A DNA stretch of 34,561 nt, taken from positions 1 to 34,561 of the forward strand of contig DASXYT010000289.1 in NCBI GenBank assembly GCA_036502345.1, written 5' to 3'. Under the pieces are notes generated by a model, which was not told the origin of the DNA, did no database searches, and worked only from the letters and a program-made list of their open reading frames with translations. The number at the start of each line of letters is the position of its first letter. Position 1 is the stretch's first letter. Below, in pieces: positions 29,467 through 34,561 of the stretch. A program made the translations under genes and the position numbers. This DNA is from DATEPR01 sp036502345 (GTDB taxonomy: Bacteria; Actinomycetota; Actinomycetes; Mycobacteriales; Pseudonocardiaceae).

Positions 29467-30885
29467 ATGACATCGTCCGCATCCTCGACCAGCGCACCCC
29501 AGGTCAACGGGCCGCCGCCGGAGCACCCGTTCTCCTGGCGGTTCACCACACCGTTGTTCATCGGTTCGGCGCTCAACCCGATCAACAGCTCACTGATCGC
29601 CACTGCCCTGGTGCCGATCGCGCACGCGTTGGGCGTGTCGATCGGACAGACCGCCGCGCTGGTCACGGCCCTGTACCTGGCCAGCGCGATCGCGCAACCC
29701 ACTGCTGGCAAGGCCGCCGAGGTGTTCGGGCCACGGCGGGTGTTCCTGGTCGGCATCGGGCTGGTCATCGTCGGGGGACTCGCCGGTGGCTTCGCCCAGG
29801 ACCTGCTGACGCTGCTGATCAGTCGGGTGCTGATCGGCCTCGGCACCTCGTGCGCCTATCCGACGGCCATGCTGCTGATCCGCCGACGCGCCCGGGACGT
29901 CGGCCTTGAGCAGCCACCGGGTGGAGTGCTGGGCGGTCTGCAGATCGCCGGTATCGCCACCGCGTCGCTCGGCCTGCCCCTCGGTGGCGTCCTGGTTGGC
30001 GCGCTGGGCTGGCGAGCTGTCTTCTTCGTCAACGTTCCGGTCGCGCTGGTCGCCCTGGCCGCGACGTTGGCCTGGGTCTCGCCTGACGGTCCGCTGGATC
30101 GCACCCGCCGCGCCAGGGACATCGCGGCCAGCATGGACGTCATCGGCATCGCCGGCTTCGCCGCCGCGATGATCGCGCTGCTGCTGTTCCTGTTCGAGCT
30201 GCCCACCGTGCACTGGTACCTGCTGGTGATCTCGGTCGTGCTGTGGATCGCGTTGGCATTGTGGGAACTGCGCGCCGGCACGCCGTTCCTCGATCTCCGC
30301 CTGCTGGCCGGCAATCGGGCCCTCACCAGCACGTATGTCCGCTTCGGACTTGTCCTGCTCTGCGTCTACGTCGTGCTCTACGGCATCACGCAGTGGGTGC
30401 AGACCGTGCTCGGCCTGACCGAGACCGAGGCAGGACTGTTGCTGCTGCCCATGACCCTGATCTCGGGCCTGGTGATATCGCCCGTCTCCCGCCGGAATCT
30501 GGTCCGTGGCCCGGTGATCGTGGCCGCGCTGACCTGTCTGATCGGCTCGGCCGGTGTGCTGTTGCTCAGTGGCTCGGCCTGGATCGGCTGGGTTGTCGTT
30601 GTCACCATCGTCTTCGGCGTCGCCATGGGCATGGCCTCCGCCGGTAACCAGACCGCGCTCTACCGCCAGGCACCCGCCGACCAACTCGGCACCGCATCGG
30701 GCTTGCTGCGTACCTTCGGCTACCTCGGCTCGATCGCCGCGTCCGCCGTCACCGGCATCGTCTTCCACACCCGCGTCTCCGACCAGGGCGTGCACCTGAT
30801 CGCCTGGATCATGGTCGGTGTCAGCGTTGTCCTTGTCCTGATGACCGTCATCGATCGCACCCTGCGCAGTCGACCGTCCCACTGA
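29467..30885 (+). CDS. MFS drug exporter (DHA2-like)
   Basis: A 472-residue multi-pass permease. FTTPLFIGSALNPINSSLIA and LVPIAHALGVSIGQTAALVT form helix 1 and its loop. AGKAAEVFGPRRVFLVGIGL is the motif A region. GGLQIAGIATASLGLPLGGV with LVGALGWRAVFFVNVP is motif C and the conserved WRxxFxxNxP of the DHA2 family. Later helices (LVLLCVYVVLYGITQWVQ and on) complete 12-14 membrane spans. Start ATG 29467 has the consensus AGGAGG 5 nt upstream. As the middle gene of the marR operon it is presumably induced by, and expels, the MarR ligand; the substrate is unknown. Confidence 0.92.
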   Translation: MTSSASSTSAPQVNGPPPEHPFSWRFTTPLFIGSALNPINSSLIATALVPIAHALGVSIGQTAALVTALYLASAIAQPTAGKAAEVFGPRRVFLVGIGLVIVGGLAGGFAQDLLTLLISRVLIGLGTSCAYPTAMLLIRRRARDVGLEQPPGGVLGGLQIAGIATASLGLPLGGVLVGALGWRAVFFVNVPVALVALAATLAWVSPDGPLDRTRRARDIAASMDVIGIAGFAAAMIALLLFLFELPTVHWYLLVISVVLWIALALWELRAGTPFLDLRLLAGNRALTSTYVRFGLVLLCVYVVLYGITQWVQTVLGLTETEAGLLLLPMTLISGLVISPVSRRNLVRGPVIVAALTCLIGSAGVLLLSGSAWIGWVVVVTIVFGVAMGMASAGNQTALYRQAPADQLGTASGLLRTFGYLGSIAASAVTGIVFHTRVSDQGVHLIAWIMVGVSVVLVLMTVIDRTLRSRPSH

Positions 30886-30922
30886 CCGACCGGCAGGAAA
30901 CCTGCTGAATCGAGGAGAAGCT

Positions 30923-31471
30923 GTGCCCGTCACCACGCTGGACCCCACCACCGCCCTCATCGTCGTCGACCTGCAGACCGGGTTGGCCGGACTGCCGACC
31001 GTGCACCCGTTCGACGGCGTCGTGGCCAACGCGGCCGCGCTCGCGGAAGCCTTCCGGGCCAAGAGGTTGCCTGTGGTGCTGGTGAACGTCGCAGGAGGTG
31101 CCCCTGGCCGTACCGAGCGAGGTGCGGGCGGGCACCAGTTCCCTGACGGCTGGACCGACTTCCTGCCGCAGCTGAACCAACAGCCCACCGACAAGACCGT
31201 CACCAAACTCACCTGGGGCGCGTTCCACCACACCGACCTGGCCGACCACCTGAGCGAACTCGGCGTCACGCAGGTGGTCGTCGTCGGCGTGTCCACCAGC
31301 AGCGGTGTGGAGTCGACAGCGCGCCAGGCCTACGAACATGGCCTGCACGTCACGCTGGCGACCGACGCGATGACCGACCTCGACCCGGTGACCCACGACA
31401 CCAGCGTCAACCACATCTTCCCGAAGCTCGGCGAGACCGGTACCACCAGGGACATCCTCGCGCTCCTGTGA
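30923..31471 (+). CDS. isochorismatase-fold hydrolase without the catalytic cysteine
   Basis: A 182-residue protein of the isochorismatase/nicotinamidase fold. LIVVDLQTGL carries Asp16 and TKLTWGAF carries Lys95. The nucleophile position reads VGVSTSSGVESTARQA, so Gly128 stands where amidases such as nicotinamidase have Cys. Isochorismatases proper (PhzD, EntB) also lack the Cys and work by acid catalysis with Asp and Lys, so an enol-ether type reaction is more likely than amide hydrolysis. Start GTG 30923 follows GAGGAG. It is the third gene of the marR operon, 37 bp after the exporter, and may act on the same compound. Confidence 0.88.
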   Translation: MPVTTLDPTTALIVVDLQTGLAGLPTVHPFDGVVANAAALAEAFRAKRLPVVLVNVAGGAPGRTERGAGGHQFPDGWTDFLPQLNQQPTDKTVTKLTWGAFHHTDLADHLSELGVTQVVVVGVSTSSGVESTARQAYEHGLHVTLATDAMTDLDPVTHDTSVNHIFPKLGETGTTRDILALL

Positions 31472-31488
31472 CCGGCAGGGCAGCCGGT
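31471..31488. terminator. short hairpin between convergent genes
   Basis: ACCGGC (31471-31476), 6-nt loop, GCCGGT (31483-31488), in the 18-bp gap between the isochorismatase-fold and STAND genes. The stem is only 6 bp, so this is a weak candidate. Confidence 0.3.
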
Positions 31489-31489
31489 C

Positions 31490-34400
31490 TCACGGTCGGC
31501 CGGGCTGCGGCGGACATGGCGGTTGGTAGGGCACGTTCGCCGCATACAGTTGCCACGTCGCACGATCGAGCGTCGGCGCGGACTGGCAGATCTGGGCGAT
31601 GACGTGAGTCGTGTCGACGTCGCGGAGTTGGACGGAGCCGTCGGTGCCGAGCACGGCCAGTGTTCCGCCGGTGGGGTCGAACGCTTCCGGTGTGGCGCCG
31701 GTCAGCACCGCCAGCATCGCGGGCCGCTCCGGGTTGCTCACGTCCCAGAGTTGCGTCGTCGAATTGGCACCCGCGATGGCCAACATCGTGCCGTCCGGGC
31801 TGACCAGCAGTTGCTGGTCGCTGGCGGCCTGTCCGGTCAGGCCTGCGATCGATCGTGGTGCGGCCGGGTCGGTCACGTCCCACAACTGGACCTGTCCGGT
31901 GAACGTGATGGTCACCAGCACCTGGCTGCCGGGCAGGAACGCGACATGTGTCGCCGACACCGGGAGACTGCCCACGATCCGGGGTCGTGCCGGGTTGTGC
32001 AGGTTCCAGAAGACGACAGAGGAACCCTGTCGCTTCCAACCGGCGACCGCGAGCACCTCACTGTCCGGGCTGAACGCCACCAAGCCCTTGATCTGGGACT
32101 GGGTGAACTCCAACAGTCGGTGCGGCTGTGTGGGATCGGTGACGTCCCAGACACCTCCGGTGGCCGCCAGCATCCGGCCGTTCGGGCTGAAGGCCAGCGG
32201 TAGATCGGACAGCGTGGCCACCTGCTTCGGTTGTCGAACGTCGCTGTCGTCCCAGAGGACGCCAGTCCCGGCGCTGGTGGCCAGCAGGTGGCCACGGGGA
32301 GCGAACACGGCGGCCTGGCCGACACCGGTACCCGTCAACGTCCCCAGCGGGATCGGCGAGGCCGGTTCGCTGACCTGCCACAACTGGGTCCAGCCTGCGC
32401 CCGTCCCCGGTGCCTCGGTGGTCGCCATGGTGTGGCCGTCGGGGCTGAACGCCGGACTGATGACGCCGTTGACGGTCCGGCCGGCCAGCCCGAGTTCGGG
32501 GAGGTTCCACCAGTTGAGCGTGGCCAGCGGGTTCTCCGAGGTGACCAACGTGTTGTCCGAGCTGAAGGCCACCATCAGCTGCGAACCACCGTCGACGTGC
32601 CCGGCGACGCTGGCGATCAGGGCCGGACTGGTCGGCGTACTGATGTCCCACACGTCCACCGCGTCCACCAGGCTGGCCGCCAACTCGGTGCCGTCGGGGC
32701 TCAGGGTGAGACCGTCGATGATCCCCGATGTCCGACCCCGCACGGACCCGAGATAGGTCGGCCTGTCGACGGAAGCGATGTCCCACAACTGGATCGCGCC
32801 GGTGCCGGTCGCGACGGCCAGCAGCGATCCGTTCAGCGCCAACAGGTCCTGGCCAGGGTCGCCGGTCACCGGGGTCTCCCACGCAAGGCGTGGCCGCCCC
32901 CGGTCACTGAGGTCCCACAACCGCAGGCGGTTGGGTCCGCCGGTCAGGTCGACGACGCTGCGACCGTCCTGGCTGACCGCTGCGTAGTCGGCAGCCGTCG
33001 ACCCGGGAATCACGGCCACTCTCGCCGGGTGCCGTGGATCGGCCAGGTCCCAGACGGTGTCGCGAGAGCCGTCGACCATCAGGTACCGGTCGGACCCGAA
33101 CTCACCGATGCCGTCGCCGAACGTACGGCTGAGCAGCACCGGATGCTGAGGATTCGCGGTGTCCCACAACCCGGCACCCGACTGCGGGAAGTCGACGAGC
33201 AGCCGACTGCCGTCCGGGCTGAACTCCGCGTCGCCCGGCAGGCTGTCCGCCGGGTGCGGAATCGAACCGACGACGCGGGCATGGTGTGTCCGGGCGTCCG
33301 CTGTCCACAGTTGGAGCGAGGTTCCCGTGTCGGTGACCAGCATCCGTCCGTCCGGGCTCAGGGCCAGCGGGCTACCGGGGGTCCCGGTGGTCCATGCGTG
33401 GATCGCCGCGGCGTAGTTGAGTACGCCGCTACGGGCCTGCGGTTCCGGATCCAGTCGATACGCGGCGACGCTGAGCTGAGCGGCGAGCGCCGGATCGGAC
33501 CGCACCTTGGCCGCCGCCCGATCCAGCAGGCCTTGCGCCTCGACCTGGTTGTGCTGGCGGACGAACGCCTCCGCCGCCGCGACCGCGGCATGTCTGGACG
33601 TGGTCGCCACCACCGACAGGCTGCCCGTCACCACGACCAGGACGCTGAGCAGGACGACCAACGCGCGCAGCCGCAGGGTGCGCTTCCTGGCCAGCACCCG
33701 CACCTGCTCCTCGGCCCGCGTGCTCTGGGCGAGGAACACCCGCTCCATGCCCGTCAGCAGTACGCCGCGGCCCTGCGCCCACTGCTGCGCGATGGCCAAC
33801 TGCACGCCCCGGTACAGCGCCGCCGGATCCTGCCGCAACGAGTCCCACACCGCTGTGGCCGCGGTCAACTGCCGGTGGATCCGGAGCCCGGCCCGGTCCT
33901 CGGTCAACCACTCACCGAGGCGGGGCCAGTGCCGGATCAGGGCCTCATGGGTGATCTCCAGCTGATCACGATCGACGGTGACCAGCCGGGCGTCGGTCAG
34001 CCGCTCCACCGTGGCTGCCATCCTCGGGTCGGTCAGGTCCAACTCCGCGGTGGTGATCCGCCGTTTCGTGTCCTCGGTCCCGTCACCCAACGCCACCAGG
34101 CGCAGGAACAACGACCTGGCCAGTCGCTGTTCGTGTTCGTCGAGGCCGGTGTAGACCTGTTCCGCGGTCTGCGCGATGGCATGCACGATGCCGCCCACCG
34201 CCTGATAGCCGGCCAGGGTCAGCGTCGCTCCGCTGCGCCGCTGCCAGGTCTCCCGTAACGCGTGCGACAGCAGCGGCAGGACACCGCGTTGTCCCGTGCA
34301 GTCGGCCACGATCTGGGTCACCAGAGCCGTCTCCACCATCGCCCCGGCCTGCATGGCCGGTCGGGTGATCACCGCGCGGAGCTGTTCGGTCGTCAGTGGG

Positions 34401-34561
34401 CAGACCAGGAACTGGCCGTGCCGCAGTTCCCTGGCGAGGCCGGGATCCTGGACGCAGTGACTGTAGAAGTCGGTGCGCACTCCCAGCACGACGCGCACCC
34501 GGCTGTCCGGCCGATGCGCGGCTTCCAGCAGCAGGGCGATGAACTGCTTTCGGGTCGCCTC
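31490..34561 (-). CDS. STAND-type NTPase with membrane anchor and 14 WD40-like blades (5' partial)
   Basis: The frame is open to the right edge; 1023 residues remain. Residues 1-200 are the distal part of an nSTAND1-type NTPase (TRKQFIALLLEAA, VVLGVRTDFYSHCVQ, RGVLPLLSHALRETWQRR, DQLEITHEALIRHWPRL). The P-loop and Walker B segment, and any N-terminal effector or HTH, lie outside. A single membrane helix follows at about 300-320 (RALVVLLSVLVVVTGSLSVV). From about residue 390, 14 repeats of the type SPDGTMLAIAG..STTQLWDVSNPERPAML can be counted, enough for two seven-bladed propellers. Such proteins are signal-sensing switches; related architectures occur in antiphage and conflict systems, but no effector is visible here. 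Stop TGA 31490. Confidence 0.9.
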   Translation of the reverse strand, partial: EATRKQFIALLLEAAHRPDSRVRVVLGVRTDFYSHCVQDPGLARELRHGQFLVCPLTTEQLRAVITRPAMQAGAMVETALVTQIVADCTGQRGVLPLLSHALRETWQRRSGATLTLAGYQAVGGIVHAIAQTAEQVYTGLDEHEQRLARSLFLRLVALGDGTEDTKRRITTAELDLTDPRMAATVERLTDARLVTVDRDQLEITHEALIRHWPRLGEWLTEDRAGLRIHRQLTAATAVWDSLRQDPAALYRGVQLAIAQQWAQGRGVLLTGMERVFLAQSTRAEEQVRVLARKRTLRLRALVVLLSVLVVVTGSLSVVATTSRHAAVAAAEAFVRQHNQVEAQGLLDRAAAKVRSDPALAAQLSVAAYRLDPEPQARSGVLNYAAAIHAWTTGTPGSPLALSPDGRMLVTDTGTSLQLWTADARTHHARVVGSIPHPADSLPGDAEFSPDGSRLLVDFPQSGAGLWDTANPQHPVLLSRTFGDGIGEFGSDRYLMVDGSRDTVWDLADPRHPARVAVIPGSTAADYAAVSQDGRSVVDLTGGPNRLRLWDLSDRGRPRLAWETPVTGDPGQDLLALNGSLLAVATGTGAIQLWDIASVDRPTYLGSVRGRTSGIIDGLTLSPDGTELAASLVDAVDVWDISTPTSPALIASVAGHVDGGSQLMVAFSSDNTLVTSENPLATLNWWNLPELGLAGRTVNGVISPAFSPDGHTMATTEAPGTGAGWTQLWQVSEPASPIPLGTLTGTGVGQAAVFAPRGHLLATSAGTGVLWDDSDVRQPKQVATLSDLPLAFSPNGRMLAATGGVWDVTDPTQPHRLLEFTQSQIKGLVAFSPDSEVLAVAGWKRQGSSVVFWNLHNPARPRIVGSLPVSATHVAFLPGSQVLVTITFTGQVQLWDVTDPAAPRSIAGLTGQAASDQQLLVSPDGTMLAIAGANSTTQLWDVSNPERPAMLAVLTGATPEAFDPTGGTLAVLGTDGSVQLRDVDTTHVIAQICQSAPTLDRATWQLYAANVPYQPPCPPQPGRP

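Noticed and set aside
29590..31296. 568-residue minus-strand frame opposite the second MFS gene
   Set aside because: Asp/Gln/Gly-rich shadow of a membrane protein gene; no domain.
32231..34258. 675-residue plus-strand frame opposite the STAND/WD40 gene
   Set aside because: Shadow frame; the opposite strand shows 14 regular WD40-like repeats and a STAND domain.

Overview
The window is high-GC DNA with GTG starts, many candidate leaderless promoters (a TAnnnT hexamer 6-9 nt before the start codon) and large secreted enzymes. That points to a filamentous actinomycete, most likely of the Pseudonocardiales (Amycolatopsis/Lentzea/Saccharothrix-like). The genus is inference. No rRNA, tRNA, CRISPR array, intact insertion sequence or prophage was seen. 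It looks like ordinary accessory chromosome: short one- to three-gene units, often a regulator with one or two enzymes or an exporter.

Left third (1-12.8 kb). The end of an alpha/beta hydrolase and a phenylacetate-CoA ligase (paaK) converge, across a perfect hairpin, on a type I DAHP synthase. Upstream of the DAHP synthase lies what appears to be a transcription attenuator: a 19-residue leader peptide with Tyr, Trp, Phe and Trp codons, then overlapping hairpins and an intrinsic terminator. Next come an APH-fold kinase, a flavin reductase-like protein, a decayed ECF sigma factor end, a patatin/TetR divergent pair, an RBBP9/YdeN-like hydrolase, a secreted protein of unknown function, a HExxH-motif protein, an AhpD-like protein without its cysteines, a two-HTH protein, a small hypothetical protein, and a secreted vWA/Calx-beta protein.

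Middle (12.8-24 kb). A FAD monooxygenase and a TetR regulator diverge from a 38-bp gap covered by a nested palindrome. Downstream of the TetR gene is a hydrolase with every diagnostic residue of fluoroacetate dehalogenase. After a TetR remnant and a repeat-like patch comes an acyl-homoserine-lactone/penicillin acylase, divergent from an S9 prolyl oligopeptidase. Then an isocitrate lyase/PEP mutase-family gene and an SDR gene form an operon divergent from a SigG-like ECF sigma factor with a SnoaL-like tail.

Right third (24-34.6 kb). Two aldo/keto reductases follow, the second behind a MerR-type promoter with a 19-bp spacer, with a small secreted peptide between them. A deazaflavin (F420)-dependent nitroreductase diverges from a TetR-MFS operon. 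A MarR-MFS-isochorismatase-fold operon has a textbook operator over its promoter. The window ends inside a large membrane-anchored STAND NTPase carrying 14 WD40-like blades.

The best candidate for an under-described system is the DAHP synthase attenuator. The dehalogenase locus, the orphan MerR operator and the truncated STAND/WD40 protein come next.
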